A DNA stretch of 64,000 nucleotides from Occallatibacter riparius (GTDB lineage: Bacteria; Acidobacteriota; Terriglobia; Terriglobales; Acidobacteriaceae), in contig NZ_CP093313.1 in NCBI RefSeq assembly GCF_025264625.1, positions 682,001-746,000 on the forward strand, given 5' to 3'. Both the position numbers and the translations under genes were made by a program. This document shows, one piece after another, positions 17,254 through 25,635 of this stretch; position 1 is the stretch's first letter; each line of letters begins with the position of its first letter. Under the pieces are notes generated by a model. That model had not been told where the DNA came from. It saw nothing but the letters and a program-made list of their open reading frames with translations, and searched no databases.

Positions 17254-18654
17254 TCAGGCGTGCGGATGGATGTAGTACACGAGGCCGAGGTAGTCGTCGG
17301 TGAGCAGAAAGGCATCGGGACCGATGCGGAAGAGGCCACAGGGCCGACCGTGCACGGTTGGCTTGCCGTCTTTGATCGTGAGGAAACCGGTGATGAAGTC
17401 TTGCGGATTGCGGTCTGCGCTGATTCGCACCACACGGTAGCCGGTGCCGATGCTGGGGTGGCTCGCGCCATGCAGTGCTACGAGGAAGCTGCCGTTGAGG
17501 TTGGTGTCGGTGTCGGAGAAGCGCTCCAATCCTAGTGGCGAGCTGTGCGCCGTAAACCATGCGTAAGGTTGGGGAACCGACTGGCAGGAGGCGAGCGGCG
17601 CCGGCGCTTGGCCAAGAGCCGCATTGGGATCGGGCTCGGCCGTGTGGCCGCCGCCTGCGGCGAGGTTCGTTCCTGCTTCCGCGACGCCGCTTTGCTTTCC
17701 ATATACCGAGTCCTGCGGATGGCGTGGGGGGACGTCGGTGCGCGCTTTCATCGCCGGATCGTGCATCGACGGCAGAGGAGTGGCGTCGTGGACTGCTGTG
17801 CCGCTGGAGAAATAGCAGGTGGGCCAGCCGTAGTTCAGAGGCTGCTTTGCGCTAGCGTCGATCTGGAAGAGTGTGTCGTCTGGCAGCTTGTCGCCGAGAT
17901 GATCGTCTCCCATGTTCGTTGCGAAGAGCGAACCGCCGTCGATCTCTGGGATCCAACGCAAGTCAACAGCGTTGCGCACGCCTTGGGCGATGATCTTTGC
18001 GTCGCTGCCGTCGGGGTTGATGCTGAGAATGGAGGCGCGCGCGGCTTCGCGTTCCTGGCAGTAATTGCAGGACGATCCAACTGCGATGAAGACGCGGGGA
18101 GTGCCTTGAACCTGGCCGACTGCGACCGTCCGCGTGAGGTGCCAGCCACCGTATTTGTAGTTCAGGCCGTAGTCGGGAAACCGGATCAGCGTCTGCGGCG
18201 GGGCGGCGGGATGGAGATCGCCGGGATGGTACTCATAGCGGACCAGCTTGTCAGTGAGAGCGACGTAGAGCCAGGTCTGCTTCGTCGCGGGGTCCGTCCA
18301 GAACGCGATGCTGTTGGGATTGCGCAGGTGATCGAGATAATGCGTGATGCGGCCGAAGGTGCCGGTCTGCGCGTTCCATTCGTCGAGGATGAAGACCGAC
18401 CCGAGGTGGTTGTCAGAGAGGTCGTGCATGCCGGTTGCAAAGATGCGGCCGTCGGGCGATTGCGCGAAGAAGCGTACGCGGCGCAGTCCTTTAGCGGCGA
18501 TATCGATGTCGAAGGCGGCGGGAAGCGAGAGCGTGATCGACTTGCCGGGAGCATAGGGGAGCGTGTGCTGTTTCTGTTGAGCAACGCCGGGAGCGGTGCT
18601 GCCCAGGGCGAGCAAAAGAGCAGTAGCGATGGCCAAGGGGAGCGGCGAGCCCAT
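17254..18654 (-). CDS. Exported PQQ-type sugar (sorbosone/glucose) dehydrogenase-like propeller
   Basis: 466 residues from the ATG at 18654, which begins a signal peptide (MGSPLPLAIA to PGVAQQ); the open frame extends upstream 29 codons without a signal-like start. The body is a six-bladed beta propeller of the GSDH/L-sorbosone dehydrogenase type, with LRRVRFFAQSPDGRIF, GGSLFATNMGDDHLGD and a C-terminal PCGLFRIGPDAFLLTDD. A SCNYCQER motif could form a disulfide. Family members oxidise sugars with PQQ, but no PQQ synthesis gene is in the window. Periplasmic location is likely and the substrate unknown. Confidence 0.88.
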   Translation of the reverse strand: MGSPLPLAIATALLLALGSTAPGVAQQKQHTLPYAPGKSITLSLPAAFDIDIAAKGLRRVRFFAQSPDGRIFATGMHDLSDNHLGSVFILDEWNAQTGTFGRITHYLDHLRNPNSIAFWTDPATKQTWLYVALTDKLVRYEYHPGDLHPAAPPQTLIRFPDYGLNYKYGGWHLTRTVAVGQVQGTPRVFIAVGSSCNYCQEREAARASILSINPDGSDAKIIAQGVRNAVDLRWIPEIDGGSLFATNMGDDHLGDKLPDDTLFQIDASAKQPLNYGWPTCYFSSGTAVHDATPLPSMHDPAMKARTDVPPRHPQDSVYGKQSGVAEAGTNLAAGGGHTAEPDPNAALGQAPAPLASCQSVPQPYAWFTAHSSPLGLERFSDTDTNLNGSFLVALHGASHPSIGTGYRVVRISADRNPQDFITGFLTIKDGKPTVHGRPCGLFRIGPDAFLLTDDYLGLVYYIHPHA

Positions 18655-18743
18655 ATTGGATAGTCTAGATGGCCGCTGTCGAACTCGTTGCGGCTGGGCG
18701 GGGGCCGAGCGGGGGTGGGGTCGCCGCGCGCACCTGACCATCG

Positions 18744-19547
18744 GTGTTATTCTTCATTTCAATCGTGCTGCCTCTGGTAGAAAACCTGATCAAGCTGCAA
18801 GCTGTCGAAGTGGAACGGGCCCGGCTCGCACAGACGGCGCTCGCGCTTCCGGCGGAGATCGCGCAGGCGCAGTCAGCGCTGGACAAAGCGCAGGGCGACC
18901 TGGCCGCACAGACCGATGCACTAGCGCGAGAAGAGGCTTTGCGCACGCGGCTGGAGCGCGATATCAAGACGCATCGCGATAAGGCAACGCGCTACCGCGG
19001 GCAACTCGACTCGATTACCACTCCCGCGCAAGCCCAGGCGATTGAGCACGAGATTTCGTTCGCGGAGTCAGAGATCGATCGGCTGGAGAACGAAGAACTG
19101 GCCAGCCTGGAACGCACCGACCAGCACGAATCTGCGCTGGCCGAAGCGCGCACACAGGTTGAATGGATGGCCAACGCACTGGTGAAGACGCGGGAGCGCA
19201 TTTGCCAGCGCCAGAAAGAATGCGCGACGCAGCAGGCCGAGCTCACCGCGGAGCGAGAGAAGATCCGCCGCAATGTGGATCCCGACTGGCTCGTCCGGTT
19301 CGACCGTATTGCTGCGCATCGGGGCACCGCCGTGGCCAAGGCAGAGAACCAGCAGTGCACTGGGTGCCGCATGGGCATCCGGCCGCAGATTTGGAACCAG
19401 GTCCGCGAAGGCGAACTGCTCACGTGCGATAGTTGCGGGCGCATTCTCTACTGGGATCCCGCGATGACCGCACCGGTCCAGACAGCTGCGCAGGCCATGC
19501 TCAATCCGGACCCGCCGGCCGTTCCCAAGCCTCGCCGCATCAGCTAA
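18744..19547 (+). CDS. Coiled-coil protein with C-terminal C4 zinc ribbon (COG1579/CT398-like)
   Basis: 267 residues from a GTG at 18744; a second GTG at 18765 (MLPLVENLIKLQ) fits the usual family start better. Residues 10-185 are almost entirely heptad-patterned, predicting a long coiled-coil hairpin. Residues 200-235 hold two CxxC pairs (CTGCRMG and CDSCGRILYW) for a zinc ribbon, followed by a Pro-rich tail. The family is widespread; links to nucleic acid or flagellar/secretion factors have been proposed. It is divergent from the sugar-dehydrogenase-like gene. Confidence 0.88.
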   Translation: MLFFISIVLPLVENLIKLQAVEVERARLAQTALALPAEIAQAQSALDKAQGDLAAQTDALAREEALRTRLERDIKTHRDKATRYRGQLDSITTPAQAQAIEHEISFAESEIDRLENEELASLERTDQHESALAEARTQVEWMANALVKTRERICQRQKECATQQAELTAEREKIRRNVDPDWLVRFDRIAAHRGTAVAKAENQQCTGCRMGIRPQIWNQVREGELLTCDSCGRILYWDPAMTAPVQTAAQAMLNPDPPAVPKPRRIS

Positions 19548-19606
19548 GCTGCGCCCACGCCCCTGCTAGCCTGAAGAGTAGGTTGGATTCGGGGAGGAGC
19601 CGTCGC

Positions 19607-20143
19607 ATGCGCCGCATCTGTGTCGATATGGACGAGGTCATGGCCGATACGCTGTCGGAGCATCTGCGCCGCTACAACGAGGCGTTTGACGAGGCGATCA
19701 CGCCGGACGACCTGCAGGGTCGAGGCCTTTGGGAGTACGCGCCGGAAAACCGGCGACAGCAGCTGAGGGATTTTCTGGATGCTGAGGACTTCTTCGAAGA
19801 CCTGCCGCTGATTGATGGTGCGCAGGAGGTTCTTCACAAGCTGAGCGAGCGGTTCGAGATCTATATAGCCACGCAGGCGATGACGGTTCCGAACTCGCTG
19901 GGGCCCAAGTTCCGGTGGCTGCAGCGGCATTTCTCTTTTATTCCGCCGACAAATTACGTGTTCTGCGGCAACAAGAGCATTCTGCTTGCCGATTACCTGA
20001 TTGACGACTTGCCGCGCAACCTGCAGCGGTTTCGGGGGACGGGGCTGCTCTACTCAGCACCGCACAACATGAATACGACAGAGTATGTGCGGGTAAACGA
20101 CTGGAACGAAGTCGCTGCTTATTTCGCGTCGGTCGAGGACTGA
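19607..20143 (+). CDS. 5'(3')-deoxyribonucleotidase-like HAD phosphatase
   Basis: 178 residues from the ATG at 19607, which has a strong GGGGAGGAG site. HAD motif I is CVDMDEVMAD near the N-terminus, with both catalytic aspartates. Motif II Thr lies in YIATQAM, and motif III/IV in FCGNKSILLADYLIDDLP. Length and motifs fit the NT5C (deoxy-pyrimidine 5'-nucleotidase) family, cytosolic enzymes that dephosphorylate deoxynucleoside monophosphates. It follows the zinc-ribbon gene by 59 bases and may be cotranscribed. Confidence 0.9.
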   Translation: MRRICVDMDEVMADTLSEHLRRYNEAFDEAITPDDLQGRGLWEYAPENRRQQLRDFLDAEDFFEDLPLIDGAQEVLHKLSERFEIYIATQAMTVPNSLGPKFRWLQRHFSFIPPTNYVFCGNKSILLADYLIDDLPRNLQRFRGTGLLYSAPHNMNTTEYVRVNDWNEVAAYFASVED

Positions 20144-20161
20144 TTGTAAGCAGGGAGGGAG

Positions 20162-20187
20162 AGGCCCGGCGCGAGGGAGCCGGGCCT
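20162..20187. terminator. Hairpin between convergent genes
   Basis: A 9-bp perfect stem (AGGCCCGGC / GCCGGGCCT) with an 8-base loop lies between the nucleotidase stop (20143) and the leftward PagL-like stop (20196). There is no long T tract, but the position and stem strength favour a shared terminator. Confidence 0.6.
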
Positions 20188-20195
20188 TAGTGCGT

Positions 20196-21983
20196 TTAGC
20201 GATAACCCTTAATGCGGAATCGCGAGACAGCGACGTAGAACGTATTGGCATCAGTGCCGGGGTTATGGTGGCTGATGTTGGCGTTCGAGAGGTGCTGATA
20301 GCGATAGCCGAGTGACCAGGCCTGGCGTTTCTTGCGGAAGAACTGAAGGCCCGTGCCGAAGTCGATGGTGTACATGAACTGCGAGCCCTGTGGAGAGAGC
20401 ACGCGCTGGTTGAAGTAGATGAAGCCGCCGACGCCCGAGACGTAAGGCTGGACGCGGGCATCGGGGAAGAAATTCGTACGGAAGCCCACCGGACTTACAC
20501 CGGCGCCATAAGAGCGCTGGCGCTGGGTGTAGCGATCCTTCGGCGTGAAGGCCTTCTCATCGAGCATGGCGAGAGCAGTGACTTCCGGTGCGTAGCGGAA
20601 GGCCCAACGATGGCTGTTGGGATTCAACAGATAAGAGTAGTTGACGTCGATGGGCATGTACTTGACGTCGGGGGCGTATCCCCAGACGTGGCCGGTCATG
20701 AGGGAGAGGCCCCACCATGCGCCGAACTCGTGGACACCGCCGATACGCGGCCATTCGGGCTTTTCCCCAGGCTGGCGACGAGGTGAAATGGCGGAGGAGC
20801 CGGGCGCGCTGGCATCTGCGGCCGAGGCGATGTCAGTACCGGAAACTGGCGGGTCGTCGCCCACGGGTTGGTTGGCCTGCTCGGGACCGGCGGGGTCACT
20901 CCAGAAGGTGTTCGCCTTGACCTGATAGGCGTCGCGATACCACGGCGGACGGAAGCGGAAGATGTTGGCGGTCGCCCTGGAGGGAGTCAGGAAGCTGGCC
21001 AGCAGCAGGGTGACCGGGCGGTGTGGTTTGGCCGCGATTTTGCGGAAGAGATGCTTATCGAGGGCGTCTTCTCCAATGGTCCAGCCCAGGCCCCCGAGCG
21101 GAGTGGTCACGAGCTCAACCCAGCCGGTCTCATTCGTTATGACGCCTTTGTCTGGGAAGTAATGGTCTCCATTGTGGCCGATGCCCGCTTCGCCCGTCGG
21201 GCCCATCTTCCACCAGAAGCTGAAAGCTGTAGAGAAGGCGAGCGCGCGGAGACGACTGCGCCAGTAGATCCAGTCATTGGCCTGCTCCACGGTCATGCCC
21301 TTGGGGTCGTTCTGGATCCACATGTAGTTGGTGATGGAACCCATCATGGAATGACCGACATAGTCGTCGAGAACGGGGTTGTCATCTCCCCAGTGGTCCC
21401 AGCGCCAGCGCTGAACGCTATCGACGTAGCGGTCCCACCATTTGCCGTGCGTCGTCTCCCAACGGTACCAATAGCCGGTGTAGAGATTGCCCATATCCTG
21501 GAAGGCGTTGTAGATGGAGGCCTCGATGATGAGCTGGTGCCAGTGGATGCGGCACTCCCGGGCCCTGGTCTCGTCGGTTGGGCACTGGTTAAGGGGAACG
21601 GTCGGACCCGCGCCTTTGTGAATGAAAGCCATTGCGTGGGCGGGATCGGCGGGAATGAAGTCCAAGGAAGATGAGAATGATTCGGAGGGACTGGTCGCGC
21701 TAAGGGCCCTGTCCAGTGTGGAGAGCGGCGCGTCGGGTGCATCGGGTAGATCCGCGGGCGTTTCGAGGGGTGCAGGGGCCGGCACCGCTGCAACCGCAGG
21801 GTCGGCGTGATCGGGAGTCGCGGATTGGGCGAGCCCACAACGACTGAGAGCCAGGAGGCCGAGGAGCATGACGCCCAGCATGCGGCGCCCCTGAAAACGA
21901 GAGGGGCGAAGACTCGCAAGGGCGGAAACCGGTGCGCTTGCGTCGTGGCTCGGGAGAAGCTGGCGCTGCACAGGGAACTTCAT
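20196..21983 (-). CDS. Outer-membrane protein with C-terminal lipid A deacylase (PagL)-like barrel
   Basis: 595 residues from the ATG at 21983 (GAGGT upstream); 77 more upstream codons are open but not signal-like. A basic N-region leads into hydrophobic MLGVMLLGLLALSRCG, then an Ala/Pro-rich stretch. Residues 140-300 resemble DUF3943-type membrane proteins (WVELVTTPLGGLGWTIGEDA). The last 180 residues form a beta barrel ending in GYRYQHLSNANISHHNPG. This matches the His-Ser catalytic region of PagL/acyloxyacyl hydrolases, which remove the 3-O-acyl chain of lipid A at the outer membrane. The fusion is much longer than PagL (about 150-180 residues). Enzyme activity is inferred. Confidence 0.85.
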   Translation of the reverse strand: MKFPVQRQLLPSHDASAPVSALASLRPSRFQGRRMLGVMLLGLLALSRCGLAQSATPDHADPAVAAVPAPAPLETPADLPDAPDAPLSTLDRALSATSPSESFSSSLDFIPADPAHAMAFIHKGAGPTVPLNQCPTDETRARECRIHWHQLIIEASIYNAFQDMGNLYTGYWYRWETTHGKWWDRYVDSVQRWRWDHWGDDNPVLDDYVGHSMMGSITNYMWIQNDPKGMTVEQANDWIYWRSRLRALAFSTAFSFWWKMGPTGEAGIGHNGDHYFPDKGVITNETGWVELVTTPLGGLGWTIGEDALDKHLFRKIAAKPHRPVTLLLASFLTPSRATANIFRFRPPWYRDAYQVKANTFWSDPAGPEQANQPVGDDPPVSGTDIASAADASAPGSSAISPRRQPGEKPEWPRIGGVHEFGAWWGLSLMTGHVWGYAPDVKYMPIDVNYSYLLNPNSHRWAFRYAPEVTALAMLDEKAFTPKDRYTQRQRSYGAGVSPVGFRTNFFPDARVQPYVSGVGGFIYFNQRVLSPQGSQFMYTIDFGTGLQFFRKKRQAWSLGYRYQHLSNANISHHNPGTDANTFYVAVSRFRIKGYR

Positions 21984-22240
21984 TGGGGGATGGACCTCTT
22001 TTATTGAAGTAGCGCGACAGTGAAAAGCGTGGCCCGCAAATTTTCCGAAACAAACATGGTGATTGCGCCGTTCTCTCGGGCCCGGTAACCTGGCGGACTT
22101 GGGATACACGGGGCCTATGGAACAATCATCGGGGTCACACAGATTTGCCGAAGGATGCGTGGACAACCAGTAACCTATTTGCCTGAATTTTACACGGGAC
22201 GTGTGCAAGGGCAACCAGTCAGGGCTTCGGCGCAGGTGGA

Positions 22241-22274
22241 AACGGGGAGTCCAACTGGAGTTGGACTCCCCGTT
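22241..22274. terminator. Strong 16-bp hairpin terminator
   Basis: A perfect 16-bp inverted repeat (AACGGGGAGTCCAACT / AGTTGGACTCCCCGTT) has only two bases between the arms, so the real loop is a few base pairs smaller. It lies 26 bases past the stop of the leftward KH-R3H gene. TTT tracts border both arms. Confidence 0.75.
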
Positions 22275-22300
22275 TTGGGAACATGCGACTGGGGCGCGAT

Positions 22301-22852
22301 TTAGCGGCGGCCGAAGCCGCGGGGACGAGAGGGAGCAGCGATGGGCAGGTGAGTCTTGCCGGCAGGATAGACGGCGAGGAAGCGGTCCTGGCCTTCGCCG
22401 GAACTGGCTGTCTCAACGCCTTCGAGATCGCGGAAGGCCAGATGGAGCAGGCGGCGTTCGCGGCTGTTCATGGGCGGGAATGTGTAGGGTACTCCGGTGC
22501 GGATGACTTTCTCAGCGGCGGTTTCGGCAGCCATCTTGAGTTCCTGCGCGCGCAGGGCCTTGTAGTTGCCGGCATCAAAGCTGACGAGGTCGTGTTCACG
22601 CTGATCGAGGCGGAGCATCTGCACGGCGAGGGTTTCAAGGGCGCGCAGCAGTTCTCCGTTGTGCTGGGTGAGCAGCGGCGTGTCGGGGCCGCCGAGTTCG
22701 ACATAGATGACACGACCTTCGAGGCCCTGCGGGTCGCGCGCGCCGTCGCCAGCGGTGATACGGTACTTCAGGCGGAATCCACCAAGTTTGTTGAGATGGG
22801 CTAGGAAAGCGGCGATTTTCTGGGCAGCCAGTTGCAGATCATCGATTGGCAT
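22301..22852 (-). CDS. KH-R3H RNA-binding protein (Jag/KhpB-like)
   Basis: 183 residues from the ATG at 22852; no clear ribosome site is seen, and a GTG at 22891 is an alternative. The middle (RVIYVELGGPDTPLLTQHNG) matches the KH-II segment of Jag proteins. Residues 100-165 hold an R3H domain with the helix around EKVIRTGVPYTFPPMNSRER and the RRLLH motif. Such proteins bind single-stranded RNA and affect division and envelope synthesis. Jag genes usually sit next to yidC, which is not the case here. A basic Arg/Gly tail ends the protein. Confidence 0.88.
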   Translation of the reverse strand: MPIDDLQLAAQKIAAFLAHLNKLGGFRLKYRITAGDGARDPQGLEGRVIYVELGGPDTPLLTQHNGELLRALETLAVQMLRLDQREHDLVSFDAGNYKALRAQELKMAAETAAEKVIRTGVPYTFPPMNSRERRLLHLAFRDLEGVETASSGEGQDRFLAVYPAGKTHLPIAAPSRPRGFGRR

Positions 22853-22933
22853 GACAAATAAGTATCGCAGAGCAGGATAGGCCCTGCACACCCGCTTCGA
22901 AATGAGTGGTTCATGCTGTCTTAAGGTGACCTT

Positions 22934-24325
22934 GTGAAACTGGAGTGGATGATGAGGAAGGAAGTCCCTCTTGGGGTAGAGAAAGCCTGCCGGCGCGCGC
23001 TTGCTTTATTGCTGGTGGCTGGCGTGTTGCCGAGCGGCGTTGCGCATGCCCAGGCCTCGGCAGCTGGGGCATCTGGCACGCCGGTGATCACGCTGGAGGA
23101 GGCCGTTCATCGCGCACAGGCGAACGAACCGAGCTATGCGGCGTCGCTAGCGGAGATGCGCATGGCGAAGCTGGACCGCTCGATTGCGCGCGCGGGTCTG
23201 CTGCCAGATGCGACCTATCACAACCAGTATCTCTACACGCAGCCGAATGGCACGGCAAACCAGGCAGGACAAACCGGATCGCAGGCGGCTCCGATTTTCA
23301 TCGCGAATAACGCCGTGCGGGAGTATGCGAGTCAGGGCGTGTTCAACGAGACGCTGGGGCTGGCGCAGGTGGCGGAGGTGAAACGGGCCGATGCCGCGGC
23401 TGCGGTGGCCGCCGCGGAACTCGAGGTTGCGCGCCGCGGGTTGGTCACGGCAGTTACCGGGCTGTTCTATGGAGTGATTGCGGCGGACAATCGCCTGCGG
23501 ATTGCGAAGGAAGCGGAAGCGGAGGCGGCGGATTTTGTCAGCCTGACGACCAAGCGCGAGCAGCAGCGGGAGAGCGCACACGCGGACGTGGTGAAGGCGC
23601 AGTTGCAGAAGCAGGCGCGAGGGAGGGAGCTGTCAGACGCGCAGGTTTCAGCAGAGAAGGCGCGGCTAGAATTGGGCGTGCTGCTGTTCCCCGATCCGCG
23701 GACGCCGTTCACGGTGCAGGGCGAGGACAATGTGGCGGCGCTTGCGACGAAGGCTGACGTGGAGCAGGCCGCGGCGAAGGGCAATCCTGAACTGAAGAGC
23801 GCGCTGGCTTCATTGACCCAGAGCGGTGCTGAAGTGCTGGCGGCGCGGGCGGCGTATCTGCCGTCGCTGGGATTGAACTACACGTACGGTATTGATGCGC
23901 CGCAGTTCGCGGTGAACGGGCCGGATGGAGTGCGGAACCTGGGCTACTCGGCAAGCGTGACGCTGGATATTCCGGTGTGGGATTGGCTGGCCACGCAGCA
24001 CAAGGTGAAGCAGAGTGAGATAAGGCGCGATGCTGCGAAGGTGGTGCTGACCGCCGCGCAGCGCAGGCTGATTGCGCAGATCGACGAGACGTATTCGGAG
24101 GCCGCGGCAGCGCGTGATCAATTGGCGTCATTGGATGCGAGCGAGCAGACCGCGGCGGAGAGCCTGCGGTTGACGAAGCTGCGCTACACGGCCGGCGAGG
24201 CGACGGTGCTCGAAGTTGTGGATGCGCAGGGCGCGTATCTGACGGCTGCGAATGCGCGCGAAGATGGGCGCGTGCGGTATCGGACAGCGCTGGCTCAATT
24301 GCAGACGCTGACAGGAACGATGTGA
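22934..24325 (+). CDS. TolC-family outer-membrane efflux channel
   Basis: 463 residues from a GTG at 22934 preceded by AAGGTG. A signal peptide (RALALLLVAGVLPSGVAHAQ) precedes two OEP (PF02321) repeats of long alpha-helical coiled coil, with the usual ITLEEAVHRAQANEPSY opening and the LRLTKLRYTAGEATVLEVVDAQ motif near the end. It forms the outer-membrane duct of a tripartite pump. The stop overlaps the start of the adaptor gene by four bases (GTGA), which shows translational coupling. Confidence 0.95.
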   Translation: MKLEWMMRKEVPLGVEKACRRALALLLVAGVLPSGVAHAQASAAGASGTPVITLEEAVHRAQANEPSYAASLAEMRMAKLDRSIARAGLLPDATYHNQYLYTQPNGTANQAGQTGSQAAPIFIANNAVREYASQGVFNETLGLAQVAEVKRADAAAAVAAAELEVARRGLVTAVTGLFYGVIAADNRLRIAKEAEAEAADFVSLTTKREQQRESAHADVVKAQLQKQARGRELSDAQVSAEKARLELGVLLFPDPRTPFTVQGEDNVAALATKADVEQAAAKGNPELKSALASLTQSGAEVLAARAAYLPSLGLNYTYGIDAPQFAVNGPDGVRNLGYSASVTLDIPVWDWLATQHKVKQSEIRRDAAKVVLTAAQRRLIAQIDETYSEAAAARDQLASLDASEQTAAESLRLTKLRYTAGEATVLEVVDAQGAYLTAANAREDGRVRYRTALAQLQTLTGTM

Positions 24326-25635
24326 AGATGATCGAGATGCGGAAGAGAGCAGGCTTGTTGACGTTGAAGCAATGGGGCGCGGCGATGGCGGCCGCGTCTG
24401 CTCTGACGTTGGTGGCGGGCTGCAAGAAGGAGCAGCCGGCGCCGGTGGAAGTGACGGTGCAGGCGGAGAAGCCGGAGCAGGGCGCGATTGCGGAGAAGAT
24501 TGTGGCCGATGCAGTGCTGACTCCGCAGGCGCAAGCCGCGATTGAGCCGAAGATCACGGCGCCGGTCAAAAAATTCCTCGTCCAGCGCGGCGCGAAGGTG
24601 AAGGAAGGCGAGTTGCTCGCGGTGCTGGAGAACTCGGACCTTGCCGCAGCGGCGCTCGACAACAAAGGCGCATACCAGGCCGCGCAGGCGGCGTATGCAA
24701 CGGCAACGAAGGCGCAGGTTCCGGAGGATGTGCAGAAGGCTGAGCTGGACTATGCGCAGGCCAAAGCCAATCTCGATCTGAACCAGAGCATTGTGAACAG
24801 CCGCAAGCAGTTGTTTGCGGAAGGGGCGATACCGGGGCGCGACCTGGACACGGCACAGGCGGCGCTGGTGCAGGCGCAGGCGGCGTATGACACGGCAAGT
24901 ACGCATTTGCAGTCGATGCAGAAGGTGAGCCGCGATGCCGAGCTTCAGACCGCACAGGGTCAATTGACTTCGGCCGAAGGCAAGATGAAGGGCGCCCAGG
25001 CGCAGGTGAGTTACTCGGAGATTCGCAGCCCCATCAACGGAGTGGTGACGGATCGTCCGTTATTTGCGGGCGAGACGGCAGCAGCGGGAGCGCCGCTGGT
25101 TACCGTGATGGATACGAGGGTCTTGATCGCGAAGGCGCACCTGGCACAGAGCTTGGCGCAGCAGATGAAGATGGGCGACGCGGCGCAGTTGCAGGTGCCC
25201 GGAATCACGGATCCGGTGGATGCGAAGGTGTCGCTGGTGAGCCCAGCGCTCGATCCGGGAAGCACGACTGTCGAGGTTTGGATCAAGGCGGACAACAAGA
25301 AGGGCGAGCTGAAAGTGGGCACGCCGGTGAAGATCGTGATCACGGGCCGCAGTGCGGAGAAGGTGTGGAAGATTCCGCAGACCGCGGTGCTGACGGCACA
25401 GGATGGATCGAAGTTGGTGATGGTGGTGGGCGACGATGGCGCGGCGCACAAGAAGCCGGTGACGCTTGGCATTACGGATGGTGAAGATGTGCAGGTACTG
25501 AGCGGCATTGCACCGAATGACACCGTGATCACGGGCGGTGCTTACGGACTGGATGACGGCACGAAGGTGAAGGTGGGTAAGGCGGATGAGGACGAGCAGG
25601 CCAAGCCAAAGTCGAAGGGTGGAGACGAGGACTGA
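24322..25635 (+). CDS. RND efflux periplasmic adaptor lipoprotein
   Basis: 437 residues. The GTG at 24322 overlaps the TolC-family stop; an in-frame ATG at 24328 is an alternative. The lipobox LVAGC near residue 35 predicts anchoring in the inner membrane. Then come a split biotinyl-lipoyl domain (PKITAPVKKFLVQRGAKVKEG and EIRSPINGVVTDRP), an Ala/Gln-rich coiled-coil hairpin, and beta-barrel and membrane-proximal domains of the HlyD/MFP fold. A Lys/Asp/Glu-rich tail ends the protein. It bridges the RND pump and the TolC-type channel. Confidence 0.95.
   Translation: MKMIEMRKRAGLLTLKQWGAAMAAASALTLVAGCKKEQPAPVEVTVQAEKPEQGAIAEKIVADAVLTPQAQAAIEPKITAPVKKFLVQRGAKVKEGELLAVLENSDLAAAALDNKGAYQAAQAAYATATKAQVPEDVQKAELDYAQAKANLDLNQSIVNSRKQLFAEGAIPGRDLDTAQAALVQAQAAYDTASTHLQSMQKVSRDAELQTAQGQLTSAEGKMKGAQAQVSYSEIRSPINGVVTDRPLFAGETAAAGAPLVTVMDTRVLIAKAHLAQSLAQQMKMGDAAQLQVPGITDPVDAKVSLVSPALDPGSTTVEVWIKADNKKGELKVGTPVKIVITGRSAEKVWKIPQTAVLTAQDGSKLVMVVGDDGAAHKKPVTLGITDGEDVQVLSGIAPNDTVITGGAYGLDDGTKVKVGKADEDEQAKPKSKGGDED

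Noticed and set aside
17545..18663. 372-codon rightward frame
   Set aside because: Antisense to the sugar-dehydrogenase-like gene, with no recognisable domain.
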